DNA of 64,000 nt from Saccharofermentans sp. (GCA_016292135.1 JAEFAZ010000004.1:62001-126000); one strand, 5' to 3'; counted from the first letter of the stretch, positions 19,465 to 28,885 are shown. Made by a program: numbers and translations. The notes: generated from the sequence alone by a model not told the origin.

Positions 19465-20478
19465 CTATACCTCCTCTGCATAGAAAACGTCGTCCCAGAT
19501 CGTCTCCGGAGCACCCTCGTAAATACGGCGTTCTATCTGTACTACAGTATAGTTCAGAGTTTCGGCTGAAGGGAAGTCTATCTGAATGCATCCGACGGTA
19601 TTCCCTGTCTCCTTCTCCTTCACGTAGATCATGAAGAACTTTAATGTGACCCCCTCCATGCCGGGAATGTATTCGTTCAGCATCTCTTTGGTCAGGGAAA
19701 TGAACTTATCCTGTGTGATGTCTTCCGCAGCCTTTTCGACCATAACCCCCGCTATCTGATAAGAGGTCTTATCGTAGAGCATCGTTGTGTCGGCGCCGTC
19801 CTTAAAGCCCGTGAAATCTATCCTTGAGATATGGACCTGGCAGTGCATGCCGTCAGGCAGACCGTATCTTAAGTCAAGATATTTCCTGAATCCTTCCTCG
19901 TAGTCCTTGTTCTTACCCAGAAAACAGACCACAATGTCATCGTAGTATCCGTCAGGTGAATCATCTATCTCGAAGACCTTATCCGCGGGAAGGACCGGAG
20001 ATCTCCCCTTGAAAGTTCCCGCATCGTAGGAATAGAGCGTAAGATCCGCGCTGCCGGCGAATTCCTCCCCGTAGTTTTCTTTCAGATAGGCCCTCACCTT
20101 TGGCAGGAGTTCTTCCGTCCTGGCTTTCTCCCTGAAGGCAAAGACAACGCAGGTTGCTGCCGTTGAAATGATCAACAGCGCTGCAAGTGCTGCAGCTGAT
20201 ATCTTAAGGGCTGTGTGTTTTCTCCTAAGGTATGCGAAGCCGAATATGATCTGATATATCAGGCAGACGGGGAAGACCGGGATGATGCAAAACCATTTGA
20301 AAGTATTGGCAACTGCAAGCCAGCCGTAGACGGTCCTGCCTTCAAACAAAGACTCGCTGACACCGCCTGCCGAGGCGAAGGGCAGGATAACGAAAGGAAT
20401 ATAGCTCGCAAAGAAGAATATGGTCCCTGCGATGCCCAATATCTTCAGGCCTGTCTTTCTTCGACTGTCCTTTTCCAT
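19465..20478 (-). CDS. Unrecognised membrane protein (337 residues)
   Basis: The N-terminal ~115 residues hold about three membrane helices (FFFASYIPFVILPFA, WFCIIPVFPVCLIYQIIFGF, AALAALLIISTAATCVVFAF). The remaining ~220 residues form a soluble domain, predicted outside the membrane, of mixed alpha/beta character. No enzyme motif is visible. It follows the transglutaminase-like gene by 8 bases and is followed by another unknown gene, so it is probably part of one envelope-related transcription unit. Confidence 0.6.
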   Translation of the reverse strand: MEKDSRRKTGLKILGIAGTIFFFASYIPFVILPFASAGGVSESLFEGRTVYGWLAVANTFKWFCIIPVFPVCLIYQIIFGFAYLRRKHTALKISAAALAALLIISTAATCVVFAFREKARTEELLPKVRAYLKENYGEEFAGSADLTLYSYDAGTFKGRSPVLPADKVFEIDDSPDGYYDDIVVCFLGKNKDYEEGFRKYLDLRYGLPDGMHCQVHISRIDFTGFKDGADTTMLYDKTSYQIAGVMVEKAAEDITQDKFISLTKEMLNEYIPGMEGVTLKFFMIYVKEKETGNTVGCIQIDFPSAETLNYTVVQIERRIYEGAPETIWDDVFYAEEV

Positions 20479-20486
20479 TGATCGCC

Positions 20487-21782
20487 TCAGTTACGTATCC
20501 TGTGATTGGGATAATCTATCCTGTCCTGGATCGATTCCTTGGCGCTCTTGGGATAGTTTTCCACGGTATAGTAGTATCCGTTGTAGTTGTTCACGCGGAA
20601 AGCCTGAAGCTCTTTGGTCGTGTAACCGAAGACATAGGATCCGTACGTGTGGCGGGGCGTACTGTCGCAATGGTACCACTGGCCGTCGATCTTGATGTAG
20701 TTCCAGTAATGAGGCGAGCGGCCGTATTTCTCTCTCTTGATTATCATGTTTTCGATGCCCGCAACATCGAAAAGGGCCCTTGCCGACATGGCATAGGTGT
20801 AGCACCTGCCGTTCCTGGCAGTAAGTCCCTGATAAGCTGCCGCGGTCCAGGAGCCCGATGCCGACCTGTTGCCGTAGTTGATATGGTATCTGCACCAGTA
20901 TGTGATCTGCAATGCCACCTCGAGATCCGTCATGCCGGGCTTGGTTATCTGGGCGAGGACCTCGCGTGCGGCGGCATAGACCACCTCGGGATCGACATAG
21001 CCTTCAGGCTTGACCTTAAGAGTTATATTGATCGTAACCTGTGTCGTATTGCCCGTAAAATCGGTCGCCGTATAGATAACCGGATAGGTGCCTGCCTCTT
21101 TGAGGTTCACGGCGGAAGCATCTATCGTAAAGACAGGATCGGGATCGAAATTGTCCCTGACAGTGACTCCGTCGCGGTAGCTGACGGGATCTCCTATAAA
21201 GAGTTCCTTGTCCTCCGTTCCGCTTATCTCCGGAGGGAGGGTGTCGCGTGTAACATCGAAGGGAACCTTGACTACCGTCTCGTTGCCGGAAGAGTCCTTG
21301 ACGCTGACATCGACATCGTAGTGGCCTCCCATGCCGATCTTCGGGAAATCAACATATTCCACGGTACAGGGATTGAGATCGTAGACATTCTGCACCACAT
21401 CTTTTGCTTCGGGGACCGTGTCGGTGCTGAACATGTGCTGGGGGATCACTTCTGCCGAAGGCGGAATGGTATCGACGACATAGATCGTGCAGGGTATCTT
21501 TTCGCGCCAGAAATAGTAACTGTAGCTTACGATCTGCGGTACATTGGTATCGATCATGTTTACATCGAGATTGGTCGAAAACAGGTCTTCGATCGCAGGA
21601 TCGCCGTTCATGAGCATATCCCCGGTAAGAGGCATGCCGCACTCCACGGTGATCATCCTGTTTACCTTCGCGATCTCACGCTCGCGGAATTTTATAACAA
21701 GATATGCATCTGCTGCAAGCAGCAGAAGGATCATGACGACAAGGACAAGGACAATGCCTTTCCTGCCGGACTTCTTTGTCAT
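20487..21782 (-). CDS. Membrane-anchored transglutaminase-like protein with Ig-type domain
   Basis: 431 residues. One N-terminal anchor helix (GIVLVLVVMILLLLAADAYL) places the rest outside. Around residues 150-265 is an extracellular Ig-like segment with DTLPPEISG and YRDGVTVRDNFDPDP, typical of DUF5011/HYR repeats. The C-terminal part is a transglutaminase-like fold: NGRCYTYAMSARAL (catalytic Cys), RSPHYWNYIKID (His) and WYHCDSTP (Asp), the triad in correct order. Such proteins act as peptidases or amide-forming enzymes on wall or surface proteins. The ATG overlaps the purF stop (ATGA), so it is translationally coupled to purF. Confidence 0.82.
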   Translation of the reverse strand: MTKKSGRKGIVLVLVVMILLLLAADAYLVIKFREREIAKVNRMITVECGMPLTGDMLMNGDPAIEDLFSTNLDVNMIDTNVPQIVSYSYYFWREKIPCTIYVVDTIPPSAEVIPQHMFSTDTVPEAKDVVQNVYDLNPCTVEYVDFPKIGMGGHYDVDVSVKDSSGNETVVKVPFDVTRDTLPPEISGTEDKELFIGDPVSYRDGVTVRDNFDPDPVFTIDASAVNLKEAGTYPVIYTATDFTGNTTQVTINITLKVKPEGYVDPEVVYAAAREVLAQITKPGMTDLEVALQITYWCRYHINYGNRSASGSWTAAAYQGLTARNGRCYTYAMSARALFDVAGIENMIIKREKYGRSPHYWNYIKIDGQWYHCDSTPRHTYGSYVFGYTTKELQAFRVNNYNGYYYTVENYPKSAKESIQDRIDYPNHRIRN

Positions 21783-23170
21783 TTTATCTGCTCCTCTATT
21801 CCTTCAGTCACGGGGTAATCTCCCGTGAAGCATGCATCACAGAAAGACCTTCCGGGATCGGACACGATATAGGAAAGCTCTTCCGCGGAAAGATAAACGA
21901 GCGAATCAGCACCGATTATCCTGCTGATCTCCTCGATCGAATGATGGCATGCTATAAGATTTTCGCACGAAGGCACATCCGTACCGTAGAAGCAGGGATG
22001 CATGAAAGGCGGCGACGAGATCCTGACATGGACTTCGGTCGCCCCAGCATCGCGCAGCATCTTAACGATATTCGCGATCGTGGTCCCGCGTACGATCGAG
22101 TCGTCACACATAACGACCCTTTTTCCCTTTACAGCCTCCGATATGGGATTGAGTTTGATCTTGACCGAAGACTGTCTCGACTGCTGGGTAGGCTTGATGA
22201 AAGTCCTTCCCACATAACTGTTCTTAACGAACGCTTTGACATAAGGGATCCCCGACGCCTTCGAAAATCCCAGTGCCGCATCTATTCCTGATTCCGGTAC
22301 TCCCGTGACCACATCGGCCTCGACCGGGCTCTTGCGGGCAAGCACTTCTCCCGCCTTTATCCTCGACTCGAAAACAGAGACCCCGTCGATCCTGCTGTCG
22401 GGTCTTGCAAAATATATATATTCGAAAATGCACTTTGCAGGCTTGCTCTTTTCCATCGGGAATATGGATCTCATGCCGTGGCGGCTCAGGATTATGACTT
22501 CACCCGGTTCCACATCCCTTATGAATTCTGCTCCGGTCGCAGCCAGCGCGCAGCTTTCGGATGCGAAGACAACTGCGTCTCCGATCTTTCCCATGCAAAG
22601 AGGCTTCAATCCGAGCGGATCTCTTGCAGCGATCAGCTTGGCAGGGCTCATTACGAGAAGAGCATAACCGCCCCTTATCTTCTTCATGGTCCCGGCTACG
22701 GCTTCCTCTACTGAAGGGAGGGAGCTCCTGAGGCCTGCGATCAGGTAGCAGATGACCTCGGAATCAGTGGTAGTCGTGAAGATCGCACCCTTATCCTCGA
22801 GTTCTTTTCTTAATATGTCGCAATTAGTGAGATTTCCGTTATGAGCTATGGAGAGCGTACCCTTGACATAATGCGTTACGAGCGGCTGGGCATTAACTGC
22901 AGTGGAAGCGCCGGTGGTGGAATATCTTACATGACCGATCGCCATCGTTCCCTTGAGGGATTCCAGAGTCCCGGGGTCGAAGACCTCACCGACCAGACCC
23001 ATATCCTTGCGGCATGTGATCTTTGCATCGTCGTTAACGGCTATACCGCAGCTCTCCTGTCCCCTGTGCTGCAGGGCGAACAGGCCGTAGTACATAAGAG
23101 ACGATACTTCATCTCTTGGTGCACCGTATACTCCGAATACTCCGCACTCCTCGTGCAAATTTCCCATCAT
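21779..23170 (-). CDS. purF: Amidophosphoribosyltransferase
   Basis: 463 residues from the ATG at 23170 (a second ATG follows directly); an AAGGAG lies 13 bases upstream. PurF makes phosphoribosylamine, the first step of purine synthesis. The N-terminal glutaminase keeps the conserved HEECGVFGVYG, so the Cys becomes the first residue after propeptide removal. HRGQESCGI, SIAHNGNL and TTTDSEVI follow. The PRPP loop is VVMCDDSIVRGTT. C-terminal SFCDACFTGDYP and the internal KCIFEYIYFARPDS supply cysteines for the oxygen-sensitive Fe-S cluster known from Bacillus PurF. No other pur gene is nearby. Confidence 0.96.
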   Translation of the reverse strand: MMGNLHEECGVFGVYGAPRDEVSSLMYYGLFALQHRGQESCGIAVNDDAKITCRKDMGLVGEVFDPGTLESLKGTMAIGHVRYSTTGASTAVNAQPLVTHYVKGTLSIAHNGNLTNCDILRKELEDKGAIFTTTTDSEVICYLIAGLRSSLPSVEEAVAGTMKKIRGGYALLVMSPAKLIAARDPLGLKPLCMGKIGDAVVFASESCALAATGAEFIRDVEPGEVIILSRHGMRSIFPMEKSKPAKCIFEYIYFARPDSRIDGVSVFESRIKAGEVLARKSPVEADVVTGVPESGIDAALGFSKASGIPYVKAFVKNSYVGRTFIKPTQQSRQSSVKIKLNPISEAVKGKRVVMCDDSIVRGTTIANIVKMLRDAGATEVHVRISSPPFMHPCFYGTDVPSCENLIACHHSIEEISRIIGADSLVYLSAEELSYIVSDPGRSFCDACFTGDYPVTEGIEEQIK

Positions 23171-23336
23171 AGGAAGAAGTTCTCTCCTTAATATGTTCAA
23201 CGAGATTTTACCACTTTATCAGTGAACTTTTACATAATACGGAATATGTCATTAAACTGTATTTTCTCTTATTGACGGCCACTCTTTTGGCAAAGTTGCG
23301 TATAATCTTTATAAAATCCGCACATGAGGTATCCCG

Positions 23337-24245
23337 ATGGAATACATATGCAATCTATGTCCGAGGCAGTGCAATGCCTTAAGGACCGAAAGCGAAGGTC
23401 TTGGTTTCTGCAAGGCCCCTTACCTTCCGCAGGTGAACCTCATCGCGCCCCACTACGGCGAGGAACCGGTCATTTCGGGCAGGCGCGGCTCGGGCACCGT
23501 ATTCTTCGAAGGCTGTTCCCTGGGCTGCATCTTCTGCCAGAACTACATGATCTCGCACGGCCTTTCGGGAAAAGGAAAGGCCATGACGGCAGAAGAACTT
23601 GCAGACAGCTACCTTATGCTGCAGGATTCCGGAGTCCATAACATCAATCTCGTGACCTTCATGCACTATGCGCCGGAAGCAGCACGCAGCATCGAGTGCG
23701 CCAGGAACAGAGGGCTGAAGATCCCGGTCGCTGCCAACATATCCGGATATGAAGAAGTCTCCACCCTGCGCATGCTGGACGGTCTCATAGACATCTATCT
23801 TACCGACATGAAATTCTATTCTTCCGCCCTCTCGTCTGACCTGGCTCATGCGCCCTCGTATTTTACGAAAGCCTGCCTCGCCCTGGACGAGATGTTAAGG
23901 CAGACGGGAGACCCCGTACTTGATGAGACAGACCCCGGGTGTCCTCTTCTCTTAAGGGGAACCATCGTGCGTCATCTCATGCTGCCGGGGAATCTTTTCG
24001 ACAGCAAGCACATCCTGGATTACCTGGTCTCCCGCTATAACGACAGGATCTACATAAGTCTGATGAACCAGTACACGCCGCCCGCGGGACTTGAAGGAAA
24101 ACTCCCGCCGGAACTCGGAAAGACCTTGTCTGAAGATCACTATCTCAAGCTGATCTCATATCTTGAGGAACTGGGACAAACCAATGCCTTCGTGCAGGAA
24201 AGCGATGCATCGGGCAACGACTTCCTGCCGGCTTTTAAGTATTAA
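23337..24245 (+). CDS. Radical SAM protein related to pyruvate-formate-lyase-activating enzymes
   Basis: 302 residues. The N-terminus carries an extra cysteine cluster (C5, C8, C12, C25) in CNLCPRQCNALR. The radical SAM motif CxxxCxxC is at C60, C64, C67 (GCSLGCIFCQNYMIS) and binds the 4Fe-4S cluster that cleaves S-adenosylmethionine. Later VAANISGYEE and YLTDMKFYSS resemble the PflX group of activase-like proteins. The substrate is unknown. It is monocistronic, divergent from purF, with no close partner enzyme to identify its target. Confidence 0.85.
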   Translation: MEYICNLCPRQCNALRTESEGLGFCKAPYLPQVNLIAPHYGEEPVISGRRGSGTVFFEGCSLGCIFCQNYMISHGLSGKGKAMTAEELADSYLMLQDSGVHNINLVTFMHYAPEAARSIECARNRGLKIPVAANISGYEEVSTLRMLDGLIDIYLTDMKFYSSALSSDLAHAPSYFTKACLALDEMLRQTGDPVLDETDPGCPLLLRGTIVRHLMLPGNLFDSKHILDYLVSRYNDRIYISLMNQYTPPAGLEGKLPPELGKTLSEDHYLKLISYLEELGQTNAFVQESDASGNDFLPAFKY

Positions 24246-24258
24246 GACTGCTGAACGC

Positions 24259-24287
24259 AAAAAATGCTGCCTCTTTGAGGCAGCATC
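24259..24287 (-). terminator. Terminator of the trxA unit
   Basis: ATGCTGCCTC / GAGGCAGCAT stem with a 3-base loop, followed on the minus strand by TTTTTT. It also lies just after the radical SAM gene on the other strand. Confidence 0.9.
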
Positions 24288-24308
24288 CGTAATCATCCTT
24301 TAAGGTCT

Positions 24309-24626
24309 TCAGAGCGCGTATTCCGAGAGCATTACTCTGATATCGGGAAGATTGACTCCCACGACTTCTCCTACGATCTTTCCTTTCACGAAAAGCTTCA
24401 CGGCAGGAATACTCGATATTCCGTATTCCATCGCCAGAGGTGCCTGTTCATCGACATTGACCTTGACGAGAGTAAACTTCCCGTTGTACTGGGTCTCGAT
24501 CTGTTCGAGGGAAGGTCCCAGCATCCTGCAGGGTCCGCACCAGTCTGCATAGAAATCCACCAGCACGGGTATGGGGGAATCGATAACATCTGTCTTGAAC
24601 GACTCTACTGTTGCATTCTTTGCCAT
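24309..24626 (-). CDS. trxA: Thioredoxin
   Basis: 105 residues, the normal length. The redox site WCGPC (C30, C33) follows LVDFYAD, and the cis-proline loop is SIPAVKLF. It reduces protein disulfides in the cytoplasm using thioredoxin reductase. It lies 18 bases after the UPF0251 regulator gene, in what looks like a two-gene unit ending in a good terminator. Confidence 0.96.
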   Translation of the reverse strand: MAKNATVESFKTDVIDSPIPVLVDFYADWCGPCRMLGPSLEQIETQYNGKFTLVKVNVDEQAPLAMEYGISSIPAVKLFVKGKIVGEVVGVNLPDIRVMLSEYAL

Positions 24627-24644
24627 ATCCTTTTCCTCTCTTTC

Positions 24645-25001
24645 TTACTTTCTGTACTTTACACAGGACATCCCGCAGCCCATAAGACCGCCGGGGCATT
24701 CGACAACATTCTTTGCATCCGATCCGTCAACGATATTAAGATGCGCGGCATTGACCAGAAAATCCGCGAGTTTCTTTCTTGCAGACTCGTATATCTCGGT
24801 AACTGTGGTCCTTGAGATATCCATATGCTTCGCGCACTCCTCGTGAGTAAGGCCTTCCAGATCCACGAGCCTTACGACCTCGTATTCATCGAGGTTCAGC
24901 TCGACAACGGGCATGTCCTCGCGGGGACGGCCCACGGGCTCGAACATACGGTATTTAAGATCCTTGGTGCATACTTTTCTTTTTCTGACCGGACGTGGCA
25001 T
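24645..25001 (-). CDS. UPF0251/DUF134 DNA-binding protein
   Basis: 118 residues. The start MPRPVRKRKVC and FEPVGRPREDMPVVELNLDE are family signatures. A sigma-70 region-4-like helix-turn-helix follows: EYEVVRLVDLEGLTHEECAK and HMDISRTTVTEIYESARKKL. The C-terminus has a cysteine cluster, ECPGGLMGCGMSC, that could bind metal or sense redox state. The family is predicted to regulate transcription; its targets are unknown. Cotranscription with trxA suggests a redox connection, which is inference. Confidence 0.88.
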   Translation of the reverse strand: MPRPVRKRKVCTKDLKYRMFEPVGRPREDMPVVELNLDEYEVVRLVDLEGLTHEECAKHMDISRTTVTEIYESARKKLADFLVNAAHLNIVDGSDAKNVVECPGGLMGCGMSCVKYRK

Positions 25002-25106
25002 TAATATTCTCCGTTTCTGGCGTGTAATAAGATGACGTTTCCGTCATATGTTGATAATAACATCTTTTCGCGAAAATACAACGACCGGCAAAAAAGTCTT
25101 TTAAGA

Positions 25107-26018
25107 TCAGTCTTCTTCTTTCTTCTCAGATGCGCTTTCATCTGAGGGAGCGGCCTTATCCTCCGCTTCCTTCGGGGGAGCTGCAAAGCCCTTAACGGGA
25201 GCGGTCGCTGCTTCATTGGCGGCATCAAGACCCGTCTTGGCGATCTTGGGCGTAACTTCGGATACTTCAGCCGGGCGCTCGACTTCGGCATTGGCAACTT
25301 CACTTCCCACGACAGGTCTTACGATGGCACCGTAAGGCGTGGGCTTGCCGTCTTCTGCAGAAGGCTCTTCAGCAACCGGTGCTTCAGCTGCCTTTTCTGC
25401 TTCATCTTCCTGGCTGAAAGCCGTTTTGGAGGCCGTGGGGCGCTTCAGCGCCGTTGCCTTGACCTTCTTCGGGGGTTCATACTTTGCGGCGATCTCCTCC
25501 TCTTCGCTCTCAAGATCGGCTTTCTGGGCTGCTCTTGCCGCAGGTGTATTGGAATATACGGGTCTTATCGGTGCCGTATTAGACTTCTGCAGATATCCGT
25601 TGATGACTTCCGGAGGAACGTTCTCTTCTTCCTCCTTCTTCTTTGCCGACATGCCGAGATTGCTTCCGAGAACGACAGCCGCTTTTTTCTGTTTGTCTTC
25701 CTCCTTGACCTTGATGCCGGTATCAACGGGTTTGTTATCTTCTTCGGACAGCTCCTCGCCGTTGTACTTGCGGGCGGCATCCTTGATATCCTTCTTCTTG
25801 CGCTCTCTTCTGTTCCAGGCCATCGACTTGCGCTCATTATTCTCGGAGCTGCGCTTTTTGACTGTGACCTCGATAACGAAGATTATCACGAAGATGGCGA
25901 CAAAAGAGGCAAGAAAGACCATGGCGGATTCCACTTCAGGTAATCCGAAGATCCTCGGGAACCTGAGCCAGGAAGGCCATTCAAATTGTGCAAGAAACAG
26001 ATCATCAAATATATTCAT
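25107..26018 (-). CDS. Single-pass membrane protein with long acidic low-complexity tail
   Basis: 303 residues from ATG 26018. A single helix, MVFLASFVAIFVIIFVIEVT, lies at about residues 34-53, followed by basic residues (KKRSSENNERKSMAWNRRER), so the tail should be cytoplasmic. The remaining ~230 residues are rich in Glu, Ala, Pro and Lys with no folded domain visible; PTPYGAIVRPVV and IRPVYSNTPAARAA stand out as short conserved-looking patches. I do not recognise it. It lies between the dCMP deaminase gene and the UPF0251 gene. Confidence 0.6.
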   Translation of the reverse strand: MNIFDDLFLAQFEWPSWLRFPRIFGLPEVESAMVFLASFVAIFVIIFVIEVTVKKRSSENNERKSMAWNRRERKKKDIKDAARKYNGEELSEEDNKPVDTGIKVKEEDKQKKAAVVLGSNLGMSAKKKEEEENVPPEVINGYLQKSNTAPIRPVYSNTPAARAAQKADLESEEEEIAAKYEPPKKVKATALKRPTASKTAFSQEDEAEKAAEAPVAEEPSAEDGKPTPYGAIVRPVVGSEVANAEVERPAEVSEVTPKIAKTGLDAANEAATAPVKGFAAPPKEAEDKAAPSDESASEKKEED

Positions 26019-26042
26019 AGACAAATTTCCTAACAGGCAGAA

Positions 26043-26522
26043 TCAGACTTCCAGCTCGATCTTGCGGCCGCTGGGATCATACTGTTCGAACTTGACGCCG
26101 GCAGACGTCAGCATCTGTCTTGCTGCAGCAGCCGTATCGGTATCGTGATATTTGTCCGACTGATAGATGATCTTACCGACACCCTTCTGGATAAGAGCCT
26201 TGGTGCACTCGTTACAGGGGAACAGGGTAACATAACATGTGGAACCCTTGATGTTGGGGGCCTTGCAGTTCAGTATCGCATTCATCTCGGCATGGCATAC
26301 GAAAGCATATTTGCTGTCGAGCACGCCGCCTTCCCTCTCCCAGGGAAATTCGTCATCAGAACATCCGATCGGCATACCGTTGTATCCGACCGAGAGGATC
26401 TGCTTGTCATCATCTACGATACATGCTCCGACCTGCGTATTGGGATCCTTGGATCTCATTGCGGCAAGGTGGGCAACGCCCATAAAATATTCGTCCCAGC
26501 TGATATAATCTTCTCTTTTCAT
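26043..26522 (-). CDS. dCMP/cytidine deaminase family protein (ComEB-like)
   Basis: 159 residues. The zinc-binding deaminase motif is CHAEMNAILN (His-Ala-Glu) with LFPCNECTKALIQ (PCxxC). MRSKDPNTQVGACIVDD and YNGMPIGCSDDEFPWERE match dCMP deaminases, which make dUMP for thymidylate synthesis. The start lies behind GGGAGAG. The closest family would be late-competence ComEB/dCMP deaminase; the allosteric features cannot be judged by eye. Confidence 0.92.
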   Translation of the reverse strand: MKREDYISWDEYFMGVAHLAAMRSKDPNTQVGACIVDDDKQILSVGYNGMPIGCSDDEFPWEREGGVLDSKYAFVCHAEMNAILNCKAPNIKGSTCYVTLFPCNECTKALIQKGVGKIIYQSDKYHDTDTAAAARQMLTSAGVKFEQYDPSGRKIELEV

Positions 26523-26589
26523 CGATAACTCTCCCTAAAAGTGGCTGTTAATATTTTATATTAGAAAGGCTCTCTCGGCAATAAGCGGC

Positions 26590-27822
26590 TTAGACGATCC
26601 TCAAAGAATCAACGGCGAGCTTCGCCTGGGCGATACAGGCCGTGAGGTTATATCCGCCGCTGATACCGTCGCAGTCGAGCACTTCTCCCGCTAAGAAAAG
26701 TCCTTTGGCGATCTTGGACTCCATGGTCTTCCTTACGACTTCATCAGTATCGACTCCTCCCGCCGTGACATATGCCGTCCTTATGTCGGGATCTGCGGCA
26801 GCAGTGATCTTAAAGTCCTTCAGGACCGCAAGGACCGCCTTCCTTAAGGTCTTGTTTACTGCCTGACAGCAGATCCCCGGATCTGCTTCGGAAGCCGCCA
26901 GAGCATATTCCGCAAAAGACAAAGGAATATATTGAGCCAGTACATTCACGAATCTTTTTGCCGGGTGTCCGTCCATCTGATCGAGAAGGATCCTGTCTGT
27001 AAGGCCAGGCGCAAGGTCTGCCTTCAGGACCTGACCCTTTTTTATGTCTCTTGCAAGCTCCATTACGGCAGGCCCTGAAAGGCCGTCGTGAGTAAAGAGC
27101 ATGTCACCGGTTGTTTCCCTTATGACCTTGTCGCCGTCAACGAGCTTCAGCCTGCAGTCTTTCAGCGTAAGGCCGGCGGGGACTGATATCCTGCTCCGTT
27201 CCTCTGTCTTTACGGGCGCGAGAGCCGCCCTGGTCTCTGTCAGACTGTGTCCTGCAGCCGAAGCGATCCTGTATGAATCCCCGGTCGAACCTGTATTTGG
27301 ATATGACATGCCTCCTGCTGCCAGCAAGATATTCCTGAACCTGAGGCTGTCGCCTGCTGAAGACTTAACTTCCCAGATCCCGTCAGGTCTTAATTCCGCC
27401 GAACTCACTTCAAAGTTCAGCCTTATGTTGTCCTGCCCTATATCGCGTGTAAGGGCATCCACGACATCCCGGGATCTGAAAGACGCCGGAAATATGCGGT
27501 TATTCTCTTCTTCAGCGAGTTTCAGACCGAGTTCCTTTTCGAGAAAGACATAAGCTTCAGACGGCGGAAATCCCGCGAGAGCCGGATATAGGAAATTGCC
27601 CTTGCCGTGGTAGCAGGATTTAAGTTCAGCGGCGGACTTGAGGTTCAGGATGTTGCATCTGCCTCCGCCCGTAAGAAGGAGCTTGTTGCCGCAGGAGGAG
27701 GTCTTCTCAAGGACAAGAAAACTTATATCCCTCCTCTTAGCAAAACAGGCGGCAAACAGCCCTGCTGCGCCGCCTCCTATGATACCGAGATCCAATACTT
27801 CTCTTATGCTCTCTTTTCGCAT
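26590..27822 (-). CDS. FAD-dependent oxidoreductase, HI0933/BaiN family
   Basis: 410 residues if the ATG at 27822 is used; no strong ribosome site marks it, and TTG codons either side (27843 or within LDLG) are possible. DLGIIGGGAAGLFAACFA is the FAD dinucleotide fold, KLLLTGGGRCNILN the family signature, AAGGMSYPNTGSTGDSY the second glycine patch, and AGEVLDCDGISGGYNLTACI the C-terminal flavin contact. Members reduce C=C bonds in varied substrates (BaiN acts on bile-acid intermediates); the substrate here is unknown. It overlaps the ddl stop by 19 bases. Confidence 0.88.
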   Translation of the reverse strand: MRKESIREVLDLGIIGGGAAGLFAACFAKRRDISFLVLEKTSSCGNKLLLTGGGRCNILNLKSAAELKSCYHGKGNFLYPALAGFPPSEAYVFLEKELGLKLAEEENNRIFPASFRSRDVVDALTRDIGQDNIRLNFEVSSAELRPDGIWEVKSSAGDSLRFRNILLAAGGMSYPNTGSTGDSYRIASAAGHSLTETRAALAPVKTEERSRISVPAGLTLKDCRLKLVDGDKVIRETTGDMLFTHDGLSGPAVMELARDIKKGQVLKADLAPGLTDRILLDQMDGHPAKRFVNVLAQYIPLSFAEYALAASEADPGICCQAVNKTLRKAVLAVLKDFKITAAADPDIRTAYVTAGGVDTDEVVRKTMESKIAKGLFLAGEVLDCDGISGGYNLTACIAQAKLAVDSLRIV

Positions 27823-28850
27823 TGTCTTGCTATCTGATCGCAAAGATCTTCGTATGATATTCCTGCGTGTGTCGCTGCCTCAGGGAGGAGCGAAGTATCG
27901 GTCATGCCGGGCAGGTTGTTGGCTTCAATGAACCAGATCTTTCCGTTTTCCTCATCGACTATCATGTCGATCCTGCCGTACTGCTCCATCCTGAGAAGAT
28001 GGAAGATCTTCAGGGCAAGGTCACCGATCTGCTTCGTTTTCTCCTCACCGAGTTCGGCGGGGCAGATATGGGTCGTAAGACCAGCCTGATACTTGTTCTT
28101 ATAATCGTAGAAACCTTCGTGAGGGATTATCTCAGTGATGGGGAGCGCCTTGTCATTAAGGATACTGACCGTGATCTCACGGCCGGTAAGGAATTCCTCG
28201 ACAAGGATCCTCTGATCGTATTTGTCCGCATATGCGAGTGCGGCTGATACTTCCTCCTCGGTCTTTACAACGGATACGCCGCAGGAAGAACCGCAGCCGA
28301 TCGGCTTTATGACACAGGGTATGCCGATCTCGTTCTTGATGCGCTCGAGAGTTACGTTCTCTGCATCATCGGTAAACCATCTGCCTGTATCGAGACCTGC
28401 GCCGGCAACGATCGACTTGGAGAAATCCTTATCCATGGCGATCGCGCAGCCCAGATATCCGCTGCCCGTATATTTGATGTTATAAGCGTCAAGGAGTGCC
28501 TGAACCTGGCCGTTCTCACCGTGAGAACCGTGAAGTCCGAGAACCACGGAATCAGCAGCCTTGCAGAGTTCGATCACTCTGGGGCCGACCCACTCGCGCC
28601 TGCCGCCGTGTGATGCGATGACAGCCTCCAGATCCGGCTCTGACTCGGGAATATCGTATTCATAAGGCTGAACCGTTCCTCTCCTGAAAAATGTTCCTAT
28701 TGGAGAATCGTCATTCTCTATACCGTCGTAGAGATCCACGAGCGCCACCTCATGACCTTTTCGCAAAAGAGCATTGGCGATAAGCCTTGCTGATTTTTTG
28801 GATACGTCGCGCTCGGGGGACAGTCCGCCTTCCAGTACCGTGATCTTCAT
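27804..28850 (-). CDS. ddl: D-alanine--D-alanine ligase
   Basis: 348 residues, ATP-grasp family. MKITVLEGGLSPERDVSKKS is the usual start; LHGSHGENGQVQALLD, YTGSGYLGCAIAMDKDFSK, PCVIKPIGCGSSCGV (ATP-grasp), VEEFLTGREITVSI and IEANNLPGMTDTSLLP (metal and D-Ala site) are intact. It makes the D-Ala-D-Ala dipeptide of peptidoglycan. It heads a unit with the flavoprotein; its promoter is probably the TATAAT at 28891-28886 (minus). Confidence 0.95.
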   Translation of the reverse strand: MKITVLEGGLSPERDVSKKSARLIANALLRKGHEVALVDLYDGIENDDSPIGTFFRRGTVQPYEYDIPESEPDLEAVIASHGGRREWVGPRVIELCKAADSVVLGLHGSHGENGQVQALLDAYNIKYTGSGYLGCAIAMDKDFSKSIVAGAGLDTGRWFTDDAENVTLERIKNEIGIPCVIKPIGCGSSCGVSVVKTEEEVSAALAYADKYDQRILVEEFLTGREITVSILNDKALPITEIIPHEGFYDYKNKYQAGLTTHICPAELGEEKTKQIGDLALKIFHLLRMEQYGRIDMIVDEENGKIWFIEANNLPGMTDTSLLPEAATHAGISYEDLCDQIARQCEKRA

Positions 28851-28885
28851 TTCTTATTCTGATTCCTTTCCATGTCTTTCGGTTA

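Noticed and set aside
20478..21818. 446-residue open frame on the plus strand
   Set aside because: Antisense to the transglutaminase-like gene, with no family motif; the other strand has a clear triad and a coupled start.
25001..25303. 100-residue basic frame on the minus strand
   Set aside because: Alternative frame of the acidic-tail membrane protein; high Arg/Lys/Pro content from reading Glu/Ala codons out of frame.
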